Positions 52,233-60,862 of a stretch of DNA of 64,000 bases are shown here, piece after piece (within the stretch, counting starts at the first letter, position 1; every line of letters begins with the position of its first letter). Source of the stretch: Gordonia rubripertincta (lineage in GTDB: Bacteria; Actinomycetota; Actinomycetes; Mycobacteriales; Mycobacteriaceae); contig NZ_CP136136.1 in NCBI RefSeq assembly GCF_038024875.1, forward strand, positions 1 through 64,000, read 5' to 3'. Below the pieces are notes generated by a model that saw only the letters and a program-made list of their open reading frames with translations, had not been told where the DNA came from and did not search any database. A program made the position numbers and the translations under genes.

Positions 52233-53642
52233 TCACGAAGGGCGGGCGTGGTCGGTGTCAGGAAAGATGACGCCCGGGTTCAGCAACCCCTGCGGGTCGA
52301 AGGCCGCCTTGACGGCACGCATGGTGTCGAGGTCGACGTCGGACCGGCCCAGGTGTGTCCAGGCGGTCTTGGCGCGGCCGATGCCGTGTTCGGCGCTGAT
52401 GGACCCGCCGTTGGCGGCGACGATGCCGAAGACCCGGTCGGTGACGGTCCCGGCGCGTTCCTCCGGGACGTCGAGCAGGTTCACGTGGATGTTCCCGTCC
52501 CCCACGTGGCCGAAAAGGATCGGGCGACAGGGGAAACCGCTTGCCGCACCGACCGCGGACAGCTCGGCGAACGCTTCCGGCAACGCGCGGATGGGTACGG
52601 AGATGTCGAGTTTCACGACCGGCGTCGTACTCGACCGCGCGATCGTCTCGGTGTGACTCTCGCGCGCCCCCCAGAGTGCTCGCGCGGGCGCCGGTTCGAG
52701 GACGGCGTCGACGAGTCCGCCTGTGCTGTCGAGCAATTCGGCCATCGTCGTCTCGATGTCGCCGACGCCGGACACCTCGAGCAGGACGTAGAACGGCCCG
52801 GGGGTCGCGGTCGGCCGGCGCTGTCCGTGTTCGTGGACGAGTTCGATGCCGGCCTCGGTCATGAGTTCGGCGGCCTCGACGGTGAGCCCGCGCGACGATG
52901 CGGCGCCGATCAGTTCGATCGCGTCCTCGACGTGTTCGACCGCGGCCACCGCGACGGTCGCCGTCGACGGCGGCACGACGAGTTTGAACAGCACGCGGGT
53001 GACGATCGCCAGGGTGCCCTCACTCCCGGCAAGGAGTGCCGGGAGGTCGTATCCCACATTGTCTTTCACCAGCGAGGTCCACCGGCGCAGGATCCGGCCG
53101 TCGGCGAGGACGGCCTCGATCCCGAGGACCTGGGAACGCGTGTTGCCACGTCGGATCATGCGGATCCCGCCGGCATTCGTCGAGACCACCCCGCCCGCAG
53201 TGGCCGAGTCGCGGGAGGCCAGGTCGACGGGGAAGGCCAGGCCCGCCTCCGCGGCCCGACCGTCGATGGCCTCGACGGTGGCACCGGCCTGGGCACCCAC
53301 GCAGCGCCCGACCGGGTCGACCTCGTCGATGTCGGTCATGCGGGCCGTCGACAACACGATCACCGGCTGTCCGGTCTCGTCGCCTGCCGGCGGCACCGAA
53401 CCACCCACGAGCCCGGTGTTGCCGCCCTGCACGCAGATCCGGGCGCCGACGGACGCGCATTCGCCGACGACCCGGGAGACCTCCTCGGTGGTGCGCGGCC
53501 GCACGACCGCATCCGCCTCGCCCCGGTACCGACCGGTCCAATCGACGAGAAAACCGTCGATCGCGTCGGGATCGGTGAGCACATTGCCCTCGCCGACCGC
53601 CGCCCGCAGCTGCGTCAGCAGGGCGTCCGCACGCGCGGACAC
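52233..53642 (-). CDS. FAD-linked oxidase, D-2-hydroxyacid dehydrogenase type (GlcD-like)
   Basis: A 469-residue FAD-binding oxidoreductase. FAD-binding PCMH domain (VQGGNTGLVGGSVPP, CVGAQAGATVEAI, DLASRDSATAGGVVSTNAGG, given by its core SATAGGVVSTNAGG) and a GlcD C-terminal domain with GHVGDGNIHVN (metal site) and SAEHGIGRAK. It should oxidise a D-2-hydroxyacid such as D-lactate, glycolate or D-2-hydroxyglutarate; which one is not clear. GTG start at 53642, four bases after the stop of the SDR-like gene, so they are cotranscribed. Confidence 0.88.
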   Translation of the reverse strand: MSARADALLTQLRAAVGEGNVLTDPDAIDGFLVDWTGRYRGEADAVVRPRTTEEVSRVVGECASVGARICVQGGNTGLVGGSVPPAGDETGQPVIVLSTARMTDIDEVDPVGRCVGAQAGATVEAIDGRAAEAGLAFPVDLASRDSATAGGVVSTNAGGIRMIRRGNTRSQVLGIEAVLADGRILRRWTSLVKDNVGYDLPALLAGSEGTLAIVTRVLFKLVVPPSTATVAVAAVEHVEDAIELIGAASSRGLTVEAAELMTEAGIELVHEHGQRRPTATPGPFYVLLEVSGVGDIETTMAELLDSTGGLVDAVLEPAPARALWGARESHTETIARSSTTPVVKLDISVPIRALPEAFAELSAVGAASGFPCRPILFGHVGDGNIHVNLLDVPEERAGTVTDRVFGIVAANGGSISAEHGIGRAKTAWTHLGRSDVDLDTMRAVKAAFDPQGLLNPGVIFPDTDHARPS

Positions 53643-53646
53643 GGCG

Positions 53647-54300
53647 TCAGACCTGTGCGACCGCGTCGGCAACCGGCGTGGGTCCGTCGTTGAACTCGAT
53701 GACCTTGTGCACCGTCTCCGGTCGCGCGAGAACCGCTGCGGCGACCGCGGCCACGTTGTCGCGACTGACCGCGTCGCCCCCGCCACGCGTCCCACCGATG
53801 GCGATCTTGCCGGTCCCCGGCTCGTCGGTGAGCTTGCTGGGTCCGAGGATCGTCCAGTCGAGGTCACTCGACTTGAGGTAGGTGTCCGCGGCCGCCTTGG
53901 CCTCGGCATACGCGTGGAACGAATTGTCCTCGGGCACGCCGTGATCGGGACCGGCGCCGAAGTAGGAGACCATGATGTACCGCTGAATCCCGACCTTCGC
54001 CGCGGCGTCCATCGACCGGATCGCGGCGTCCCGGTCGACGGCGTAGGTCCGTTCCGGGTCGCCCCCACCGGCGCCCGCCGACCAGACCACGGCGTCGTGT
54101 TCGGAGATCGCGGTGGCGATCCCCGTCGTGTCGAGGGTCTCCACGTCGGCGACGACGGGCACCGCGCCGGTCTCGGCGACGTCCTGGGCGTGTTCCGGGT
54201 TTCGGATGATCGAGGTCACCTGATCGCCTCGGTCGGTCAAGATCTTCGCCAGGCGCAGCGCGATCTTGCCGTGTCCACCGATGATGGCCACTCGGGTCAC
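53647..54300 (-). CDS. NAD(P)-binding atypical SDR protein
   Basis: A 217-residue Rossmann protein: VAIIGGHGKIALRLAKIL (GxxGxxG), DAVVWSAGAGGG, YIMVSYFGAG and WTILGPSKLTDEPGTG, the SDR_a5/NmrA-like form without a YxxxK triad. Such proteins bind NADP and serve as reductases or redox sensors. GTG start at 54300. First of a two-gene unit with the FAD-linked oxidase. Substrate unknown. Confidence 0.85.
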   Translation of the reverse strand: MTRVAIIGGHGKIALRLAKILTDRGDQVTSIIRNPEHAQDVAETGAVPVVADVETLDTTGIATAISEHDAVVWSAGAGGGDPERTYAVDRDAAIRSMDAAAKVGIQRYIMVSYFGAGPDHGVPEDNSFHAYAEAKAAADTYLKSSDLDWTILGPSKLTDEPGTGKIAIGGTRGGGDAVSRDNVAAVAAAVLARPETVHKVIEFNDGPTPVADAVAQV

Positions 54301-54436
54301 TGGTTACTCACTTTCCGTGCTCACTGGTGCAGAAGACAGACGTGCTCTTTCCAACGTACCCACCCGCGAACGACACCACCCCGGTCCGGACGCGAGGTGC
54401 GTCGGGAACCGGGGCGGATTCGCTGTGGTGCTGCGA

Positions 54437-54712
54437 TCAGACGCGGGTCCGCCCGCGCCCGGTCACGAGCTTGACCAGGAACAGCAGGATGCATGCGCCG
54501 ATCAGACAGGTGACGAAGCTGAAGATCCATCCGGCACCTTCGACGTCGACGCCGAAGATCTTGAGGAGGAAACCTCCGAGCAGGCCGCCGATGACACCGA
54601 CGACGATGTTGAGGATGATCCCCTGCTGCGCATCAGTCTTCATGATCTTGCTGGCGATCCAGCCGGCCAGACCACCGATGATGATCCACGCAATGATGCC
54701 TATTCCCAGCAT
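54437..54712 (-). CDS. GlsB/YeaQ/YmgE-family small membrane protein
   Basis: A 91-residue protein with three predicted TM segments (IGIIAWIIIGGLAGWIASKI, ILNIVVGVIGGLLGGFLL, WIFSFVTCLIGACILLFLV) and the Gly-rich family pattern. Often called transglycosylase-associated, although no catalytic activity is established. ATG 54712 follows AGGAGG by 5 bases. Members are commonly stress-induced. Upstream 54713-54922 (210 bases) holds no gene I can support. Confidence 0.9.
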   Translation of the reverse strand: MLGIGIIAWIIIGGLAGWIASKIMKTDAQQGIILNIVVGVIGGLLGGFLLKIFGVDVEGAGWIFSFVTCLIGACILLFLVKLVTGRGRTRV

Positions 54713-54922
54713 GTCTGCCTCCTAGGTGGTTGTTGATCCTGCGTGCGTACGTAAATCGTCCGAAACGTCCAGATCGTGCGATTTGCTACGAGACCGAAAG
54801 TACCCAGGAATTCCGGCTCCAAACCTACGGGCATGGATCTGTGTGCACATCGAGACCGGCGCGACGGTCACGCCGAGACCTTCACCGGCGGTGACACCTT
54901 CTGACCTGCGGCGTCGGCGAGA

Positions 54923-55366
54923 TCACGGGCAGGTCACCTCGATCTCATAGGACTTGGTCACCTTCTCGGTGGGGTTGGCGAGATCGACGCCCGACGCCTC
55001 GCCGGTGATCTTGTAGGTGGAGCCGTCCTTGTCGACCTCGGCACTGCCCTCACCCACACCCTTCTGGTAGCCGAGCGTCACGCCGTCCACCGAACCGAGC
55101 CCGACCGACTCGACCTCCGGTGAATCCCCGGACGACAACACGACGCCGATGCCCGAGGTGCCCGACCCGGAACCGATCCCGATCGTCACCTTCCCGGCGG
55201 CATCGGTGCAGCCGACGGACTTGTCCGCCAGGTCAACCTCCTGGCCGTCGACGGTCACCTTGGCCTCCGCGTCGGTACTCTTGGAGTCGTCCGAGCCGCA
55301 GGCGGTTACGGCGACGGCCAGCGCCGCCGCGCCGAGGACTGAAGCGATGTGCACTCTGTTCATCAT
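54923..55366 (-). CDS. LpqH-family lipoprotein antigen (19-kDa type)
   Basis: A 147-residue lipoprotein: MMNRVHIASVLGAAALAVAV then lipobox VTAC (Cys near residue 23), mature part acidic with GSDDSKSTD linker. The core has Cys in VGCTDAAGK and IEVTCP, which likely form the disulfide of the Mycobact_LppLpqH fold. ATG 55366 was chosen because AGGAG lies 5 bases upstream; ATG 55363 is next. It is exported, acylated and surface-exposed. Not linked to an operon partner. Confidence 0.9.
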   Translation of the reverse strand: MMNRVHIASVLGAAALAVAVTACGSDDSKSTDAEAKVTVDGQEVDLADKSVGCTDAAGKVTIGIGSGSGTSGIGVVLSSGDSPEVESVGLGSVDGVTLGYQKGVGEGSAEVDKDGSTYKITGEASGVDLANPTEKVTKSYEIEVTCP

Positions 55367-55486
55367 GAGAACTCCTGGGCAGTCTGGAACGCCGCCGGCC
55401 GGCGGACTCCCGTCGAATCTAGCCCGCGAGCTGCGCATTGGCACAGAAATGCCTGAATCTCGGGACCTTCGGCACCACAGCGGGTC

Positions 55487-56354
55487 TCAGGCGCTCGGTT
55501 GCAGTTTCGCGTCGGCCTCGATCATCACCGCACGGGTGAGATCGCGAAACTGTTCGTAGTGCCCGTGATAACCGTATTTGGCGTGCAGGCTCGGCCACCA
55601 CGTGTGATCGGCGGCCGCGCCGATCGCGTTGGCCTCGTGGAGGTATGCCGGCAGGATGTTCTGGATCGTCGGGTCACGCCGGAGCCGGTGGACGGTGTCT
55701 CGGTGCAGCGACGACGATGCCCGGTACTTGGTGATGACGACACCCCAATTCGACGATGGCGCGGCCGATCTCGGCACCGAAGTCGGCGACCTGCTGCTGG
55801 ATGTGCGGAATCGCATAGGTGGACAACACGTCCGGGATGGTCGGGATGAGATAGCCACCGGCCATGAACAATCCGTTGAGACTGAACGGACCGACGTTCG
55901 GCGGACAGTCGACGAGGACGTAGTCGTAGCGGGACATGATCGGGGCCAGCGCACGCCTGAGCACCTCGACCGCGGCGAGATGGTCGTCGGCGGCGACCCG
56001 GCGCGCACTCATCTCCTCCTGCAGGTCGATCAGGTCGAGCGACGACGGGAGCAGATCGATCCCGGTGAGCCCGTCGATCGACGAGACATCACGTTGGACG
56101 GTGCTCTCGAGGTCGAACCGGCCGGTGCCGTCCAGTACGTCGGCGAACAGGGTCGCGACGGTGCGCCCCTCGGCGTTGCACGCCTCCCAGCCCTTCTCCC
56201 CGATCATCATCGTCGTGAGGTTGGTCTGGGCGTCGAGATCGACGAGGAGCACCTTCTTGCCGAAGGCGCCCGCGAGGAAATCGGCGAGACCGGCCGTGAG
56301 CGTGGTCTTCCCGACCCCGCCCTTGAGACTGATCGTCGCGATCACCGTCGGCAT
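55487..56354 (-). pseudogene. ParA-family ATPase, single-base frameshift
   Basis: Repaired length is 288 residues. First frame (ATG 56354): SLKGGVGKTTLTAGLADFL (deviant Walker A), LLVDLDAQTNLTTMM, VDCPPNVGPFSLNGLFMAGG, to GRAIVELG. Second frame continues VVITKYRASSSLHRDTVHRL to the stop at 55487. The break is TTGGGGTGTC (G4 at 55743-55746) where TTGGGTG keeps frame, the same heptamer as in three other genes. No parB or plasmid replication gene lies nearby; similar orphan ParA ATPases occur on actinobacterial chromosomes and plasmids. As written the last third is lost. Confidence 0.85.
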
Positions 56355-56452
56355 GGTGTCCCCGGTCTGTTCGGTGGGCCTGCGTCGCGAGTCAGACTAA
56401 CCGGGTAGGACGCGCGCCGCAGTGACTCTCGACCGGCTTCGCCGCGGAACTC

Positions 56453-57529
56453 TCAGCCGACCTTGCCCAAGCTCTCGACCGGCTTGTCGTGGTGGGTGAA
56501 GGTCGGCCCGCGCCCGCCGTCCTGCTCGGCGGCCAGCTCGGTGAAGGCGTCATGCATGACGGCCCAATAGGTGTCGCCGTTCGCGCGACGCTTGTCCGCC
56601 CGCTTCCAGTAGCCAGGGATGCGTCGGTCCAGATTCGCGAGGCGCGCCTGCGCGGTGATGAGTTTCGGTGCCAACCGTCCGACCCGGGTCGGCTCGGGGG
56701 TACCGGTGATGCGCTTCCCGAGGAACGTGCCACCGATGAAGAAGTACAAGCCGTGCAGGGTCTGATGGATCGCCGACTTCACCTGCGCGTCGACCAGCGG
56801 GACCTGCACCTTGTCCATCAGGGTGTTGAGCATTATCTCGGATACGTCGTTGAGCGCCTCGGAGAACTCCGACGGCGGCTCCATCACCGCATAGCCATAG
56901 TCCAGCAGCTCCACCGCTTCGCCGAACGTGCGCGGGATCATCGCCTCACGGATGCCCATGATGTGGCCGATGTACGACCAGAAGATGTTGAGATCTTCGA
57001 GGTCCCGGTAGTCATAGCGGCGACCGTAGTTGATGTCGTACATGAGGTTGGCGACGCCGAACGACGGGATACCGCCGGACATCTCGGCATTCGAGATCGG
57101 CACGCCGTTCTCGGCGACCCATTCCTCGCCTCCCTTCTTGCGCAACATGACCCGCGCCTGGGCGTGCATGAGGCGCACCCGGACCGCGTTCTTGAATGCG
57201 ATGCCGAACCGGTCGAGCGCGCCGGGGGCCGGCAGGTGCAGCCAGAATTCGGCGGTCTCCAGTGACCGGCTGATCATGTCGCGTTGCATCCGGCCCATCG
57301 TTCCGACCGCACCGCCGACCGAGCCGCTCTGCACCGTGACAAGTGTGTTGAGGAAGATCAGCGACGCCTTTCCGGCCGGCGTCACGCTGTTGGCGACGAC
57401 CGCACCACGGTCGACGCGTTCCTCGGTGCTCCAGGACGGCGGGTTGTCGAGATGATCGACGAGCGCGATGAGTTCTTGCGGCGGATCGTCGATGGTCTCC
57501 AGACCGTTGTCGAGGGCCTGCTCGAACAT
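56453..57529 (-). CDS. DUF2236 (MpaB/Lcp-like) oxygenase, probably 5'-truncated
   Basis: A 358-residue DUF2236 protein. Heme-ligand-type His and conserved segments are seen: RLMHAQARVMLRKKG, FWSYIGHIMGIRE and MDKVQVPLVDAQVKSAIHQ, the last shown by VDAQVKSAIHQ. Latex-clearing Lcp and MpaB oxygenases share this domain. The frame stays similar to the family for eleven codons before the first ATG (APTLTLRTGRR), then hits TAG at 57565. Relatives carry roughly 70 more N-terminal residues. With the IS element 150 bases upstream, loss of the 5' end is likely; function of the remainder is doubtful. Confidence 0.75.
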   Translation of the reverse strand: MFEQALDNGLETIDDPPQELIALVDHLDNPPSWSTEERVDRGAVVANSVTPAGKASLIFLNTLVTVQSGSVGGAVGTMGRMQRDMISRSLETAEFWLHLPAPGALDRFGIAFKNAVRVRLMHAQARVMLRKKGGEEWVAENGVPISNAEMSGGIPSFGVANLMYDINYGRRYDYRDLEDLNIFWSYIGHIMGIREAMIPRTFGEAVELLDYGYAVMEPPSEFSEALNDVSEIMLNTLMDKVQVPLVDAQVKSAIHQTLHGLYFFIGGTFLGKRITGTPEPTRVGRLAPKLITAQARLANLDRRIPGYWKRADKRRANGDTYWAVMHDAFTELAAEQDGGRGPTFTHHDKPVESLGKVG

Positions 57530-57688
57530 CCGCCGACCGGTGCGCAGTGTCAGGGTCGGGGCGACCTAGTTATCTTGGTTACCCGACTCACGCCTTCCGG
57601 AGCGTTGTCATATACGAATCGGCGACTCGGCGTCGAGTATCCGACTTCCGCAGACGCACGCAGAATCTCCGTTGGTCAAGCCCCGAGT

Positions 57689-57702
57689 AGTGGTGTAACT
57701 CG
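57689..57702 (+). repeat. left terminal inverted repeat of the IS256-type element
   Basis: AGTGGTGTAACTCG, exact complement of 59078-59091; outward extension GCCCC is shared after a 4-base mismatch. Confidence 0.85.
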
Positions 57703-57720
57703 TTTCTGATCCTTCGGGGG

Positions 57721-58974
57721 TCAGGCGGGTAGTTGCATCAGTGGATCGGTGGTCGCCTCCGTCGGTGTTGGGGTGTCGGTGGTCAGGGTAAGTCGGCAGC
57801 GGCTGAGGACTTCGAGTCCGAGGTAGCGGCGGCCTTCGGCCCATTCGTCGGTCTGTTCGGCCAGGACGGCGCCGATGAGGCGGATGATGGCGTCGCGGTT
57901 GGGGAAGATGCCCACAACGTCGGTGCGGCGGCGGATCTCGCGGTTGAGCCGTTCGGTGGGGTTGTTAGACCAGATCTGGCGCCACACGTCGTCGGGGAAC
58001 CCGGTGAAGGCGAGCAGGTCCTCGCGGGCGTCGCCGAGGTGGTCGGCGACCTCGGGCAATCGGCCGTCGGTGTATTCGAGGAGCCGGTCGAACTGCTCGT
58101 GCACCGCGGTGGCGGTGGGCTGGTCATACACGCTGTGCAGCATCGCTTTTACCGCCGGCCACATGGACTTGGGGCACACTGCCATGAGGTTGGCGGCGTA
58201 GTGGGTGCGGCAGCGCTGCCATACCGCGCCGGGCAGGTTCGCTGCGATCGCCTCGATGAGCCCGGCATGAGCATCGGAGGTCACCAAGCGCACCCCGCCC
58301 AGGCCGCGGGCCACCAGGTCGGCGAAGAAGGTGTTCCACGATGCCTTGGTCTCACTGGTGGCCACCTGCATGCCCAACACCTCGCGGTGGCCGTCGCCAT
58401 TGACGCCGGTCGCCAGCAGCACGACGGCCTTGACGACCTGCTTGTTCTCACGAACTTTGATCGTCAACGCATCGGCGGTGACGAAGGTGAACGGTCCGGC
58501 TTCGTCGAGGCGGCGGTGCCGGAATGCGGCGACCTGCTCGTCGAGGTCTTCGGCCATGCGTGAGACCTGCGACTTCGACAGTGAGTCGATGCCGAGTGTC
58601 TTGACCAGTTTGTCCATCCGGCGGGTCGATACACCGGCCAGGTAGCAGTCGGCCACGACGGTGATCAGCGCTGACTCGGCCCGCTTGCGACGTTCGAGGA
58701 GCCACTCGGGAAAGTAGCTGCCCGAGCGTAGCTTCGGAATGGCGACGTCGACGGTGCCGACCCGGGTGTCGAGGGGGCGGTGACGGTAGCCGTTGCGGCG
58801 GTTGGTGCGTTCGGAAGATCGTGCGTTCCATTCGGCACCGCACACGGCGTCGGCATCCGCCGAGAGCAGGGCGTTGATCATAGTCTGTAGCAGTTCGCGC
58901 ATCAGATCCGGCGACGCGTCTGCGAGGGCTTGGCCGAGTAGGCCGGCAGGGTCGACAATATGGGGTGCGGTCAT
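57721..58974 (-). CDS. IS256-family transposase
   Basis: A 417-residue DDE transposase of the mutator (IS256) type. Catalytic Asp, Asp and Glu are seen in VTADALTIKVREN, VTSDAHAGLIEAIA and NPTERLNREIRRRT, with the usual CRTHYAANL Cys/His between. ATG 58974 follows GAGGAG by 9 bases and gives the normal IS256 length; the frame opens earlier, at 59040, which would lie almost in the terminal repeat. It has no visible break and should be active. Confidence 0.95.
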   Translation of the reverse strand: MTAPHIVDPAGLLGQALADASPDLMRELLQTMINALLSADADAVCGAEWNARSSERTNRRNGYRHRPLDTRVGTVDVAIPKLRSGSYFPEWLLERRKRAESALITVVADCYLAGVSTRRMDKLVKTLGIDSLSKSQVSRMAEDLDEQVAAFRHRRLDEAGPFTFVTADALTIKVRENKQVVKAVVLLATGVNGDGHREVLGMQVATSETKASWNTFFADLVARGLGGVRLVTSDAHAGLIEAIAANLPGAVWQRCRTHYAANLMAVCPKSMWPAVKAMLHSVYDQPTATAVHEQFDRLLEYTDGRLPEVADHLGDAREDLLAFTGFPDDVWRQIWSNNPTERLNREIRRRTDVVGIFPNRDAIIRLIGAVLAEQTDEWAEGRRYLGLEVLSRCRLTLTTDTPTPTEATTDPLMQLPA

Positions 58975-59077
58975 CGCGATGACTCCTCGAGGATTCTGTG
59001 GAAGGTTGACTCGAAGGATCACGCGGTGGCCGCTTTGCATCGGTCAACAACACAGCGTCAGACACGATCTCGGCCAC

Positions 59078-59091
59078 CGAGTTACACCACT
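59078..59091 (-). repeat. right terminal inverted repeat of the IS256-type element
   Basis: CGAGTTACACCACT, exact complement of the left end. Confidence 0.85.
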
Positions 59092-59118
59092 CTATGGGGC
59101 ACTACTTCTCCGTTTCCG

Positions 59119-59152
59119 GGCAGGATCGGGAGTTGCAGCTCGCGATCCTGCC
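59119..59152. terminator. hairpin beside the IS right end
   Basis: GGCAGGATCG pairs perfectly with CGATCCTGCC across a 14-base loop, no T-run. It lies 28 bases outside the IS end and might be the terminator of a gene removed by the element. The rest of 59153-59380 shows no gene. Confidence 0.5.
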
Positions 59153-59380
59153 GGGAAGTGGCGCCCCCGTGGGCGGGAAGACGGATCGACCCTGGTTCTG
59201 CCGACATTTCCGAAATCTGTAAGAATGACATTTGCCGAACATTCACGCCGAGACCGCGCGGAAACCACCGGCCCATTTCGTGAGACGACCGAAAACGCGC
59301 TGGTTCGCGTTCTCGATGTTTCACGCCCACCGGCAATCCACCGAACGCGGCGGCCCGACTTCCGCGAGTTGAGGACAGTC

Positions 59381-60028
59381 ATGACCATCAGCCCCATGAC
59401 CCACCGTCTCCGAAGGTTCGCCGCCGGAATGGCATTCGCCGCGGCGGCAGCGATCGGCACCGCCCTCACACCCCCTGCGTCGGCCGCTCCGGCCGATGTC
59501 ACCGTCTCACCAACGGTGTCCGGGAACACGATCACGCTCAAGGTCAGCAACAAAGCGAACAAACGCATCGGCTGCGAGATCTTCGGCGTGAAGGCGAATA
59601 CCCCGCCGGCCGCGTCGGCCGTGGCTTTCGGTTACCAGACCCCCGAAGAACTCGGCGCCCTGATCTCGCCCGGTACGTCGAAGGATGTGCCGATGCGGGT
59701 CACCGCGGGCAGCCCGCCGAAGCCGACCGGGTCCACGACGATCCCGAACGGGACCTACGACATCTACTGGGGCTGCGCCACCATCACCCTGCCGCCGGGC
59801 TCGGCCCGCGAACAGTTCTGGGGCACCAACCCGCCGCTGACCGACATGACCCCGACATCGGGGGCACCGGTCCGCGTCACGGTGACCGGTGCCGGGCCGG
59901 CTGCGCCGGAACCCCGGTCCGAGACGCCCACGACACCGGCTCGCCCGACGGTCCCCGGGCTCCCCGGCGTCGAGATCCCGGAGCAGATCTGCGCCCCGTG
60001 GGCCTGCTACCCGCTGCCGAGATTCTGA
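59381..60028 (+). CDS. secreted protein, unassigned
   Basis: A 215-residue exported protein. Signal peptide: basic THRLRRFA, hydrophobic GMAFAAAAAIGTAL, cleavage after ASA (about residue 35). The mature part resembles an Ig-like beta-domain (VSPTVSGNTITLKVSNK) with three to four Cys (RIGCEIFG, YWGCATI, QICAPWAC) likely in disulfides, and a Pro/Thr-rich linker (about 170-195). I do not recognise a named family. ATG 59381 follows GAGG by 6 bases; ATG 59396 would also give a signal peptide. Confidence 0.7.
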   Translation: MTISPMTHRLRRFAAGMAFAAAAAIGTALTPPASAAPADVTVSPTVSGNTITLKVSNKANKRIGCEIFGVKANTPPAASAVAFGYQTPEELGALISPGTSKDVPMRVTAGSPPKPTGSTTIPNGTYDIYWGCATITLPPGSAREQFWGTNPPLTDMTPTSGAPVRVTVTGAGPAAPEPRSETPTTPARPTVPGLPGVEIPEQICAPWACYPLPRF

Positions 60029-60035
60029 TCGCTCA

Positions 60036-60061
60036 CCGACGCGGCGTCACAGCGGCGTCGG
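60036..60061. terminator. possible hairpin terminator at converging 3' ends
   Basis: CCGACGC pairs with GCGTCGG across a 12-base loop, overlapping the last codons of the small membrane protein gene. No T-run; alternative folds exist. Confidence 0.35.
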
Positions 60062-60241
60062 ATGATCGTCCTTGGACTTAGAGCGGAACAGCATGTACCC
60101 GCCGTAGAGGGCCAGTCCGATGAGTGCGATCCAGAAGAGCCCCTCGAGGAGCGGCCCGATCACCGCGAGCGCGATGAGGACGACCGCGATGATCCCGAGG
60201 ACCTTCCAGAACGTGGTACCTGAATCCGTTGATGTGCTCAT
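60047..60241 (-). CDS. small two-TM membrane protein
   Basis: A 64-residue protein starting MSTSTDSGTTFWK with two hydrophobic segments (VLGIIAVVLIALAVIGPLL and LFWIALIGLALYGGYMLF) joined by a short Glu-Gly turn, and a charged tail RSKSKDDHPTPL. ATG 60241; the frame opens 12 codons earlier. No family recognised. It could be a hairpin membrane protein of the cell envelope. Confidence 0.6.
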   Translation of the reverse strand: MSTSTDSGTTFWKVLGIIAVVLIALAVIGPLLEGLFWIALIGLALYGGYMLFRSKSKDDHPTPL

Positions 60242-60328
60242 GCCCCGAGTCTGCGCCGACGCCACAGGAAAAGCCACAGGTCAGAAGGTTTTCGGGGCGA
60301 AGTTCAGGGACATCCCTGAGACCCGTCC

Positions 60329-60802
60329 CTAGCGCTGGAACCAGGCCTCGGGATTGCCGCTCAGGGCTTTGGCGATCCGCAGGCGCGAGGTGTCGGTGAG
60401 GTCGTCGGGCAAACCGTCGGGCGCGAACCAGGCGACGTCGGAGTTCTCGTCGTCGGCCGCATGCGGTTCGCCATCGACGTACCGCGCGAGAAAGCAGACG
60501 TCGAGGTACCGCGTCTGATCCCCGTTCGGGTAGGTGATCAGCGGGGTGACGTCGATGCTGGTCAGACGGACGATCTCGGCGGTGACGGCGGTCTCCTCGG
60601 CGACCTCGCGCAGCGCCGCACGTGCAGGCTCCTCACCGGGTTCGAGTACCCCGGACACGACCGCCCACTGTCCGTTGTCGACTCGCCGGGTGAGTAGCAG
60701 ACGGCCGTCGGCGTCGCGGACGACCACGCTGACACCCGACAGCCAGAGCTCGCGATGACCGACCTGGGCACGCAGGTCACGGATGAAGTCAGGGATGGGC
60801 AT
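60329..60802 (-). CDS. Nudix hydrolase (MutT-like)
   Basis: A 157-residue Nudix protein. The box reads GVLEPGEEPARAAL-REVAEETAV (about residues 50-72) with Ala where Gly is usual near its end; metal-binding Glu residues are kept. WLSGVSVVVRDADGRLLLTRR is the first strand pair, shown by its core VVRDADGRLLLTRR. The substrate may be an oxidised or surplus nucleotide. ATG 60802 follows AGGATGTGGGG. Divergent from the aminotransferase gene, 60 bases apart; the frame is open upstream but then antisense to it. Confidence 0.88.
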   Translation of the reverse strand: MPIPDFIRDLRAQVGHRELWLSGVSVVVRDADGRLLLTRRVDNGQWAVVSGVLEPGEEPARAALREVAEETAVTAEIVRLTSIDVTPLITYPNGDQTRYLDVCFLARYVDGEPHAADDENSDVAWFAPDGLPDDLTDTSRLRIAKALSGNPEAWFQR

Positions 60803-60862
60803 CCCCACATCCTGCCTGCCCGGGCACCGGGGCGCGTCGCGGCGGCGCGCACAATGTGATTC

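Larger units (their letters stand above)
57680..59100 (-). mobile_element. IS256-family insertion sequence
   Basis: Terminal inverted repeats AGTGGTGTAACTCG (57689-57702) and its complement (59078-59091) bracket one transposase. The match may extend outward to 23 bases (GCCCC-N4-AGTGGTGTAACTCG), so ends are set at 57680 and 59100, with 57689-59091 as the minimum. No 8-9 bp target duplication is found beside either version of the ends, which suggests deletion or recombination after insertion. The segment 57568-57679 is lower in GC than its surroundings and shows no gene. Confidence 0.88.

Noticed and set aside
59040..59077. Transposase start at 59040
   Set aside because: It would add 22 codons running nearly into the terminal repeat; ATG 58974 has a ribosome site and gives the usual family length.
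57672..59108. Target-site duplication of the IS element
   Set aside because: The 8-9 bases flanking either version of the ends are not direct repeats.
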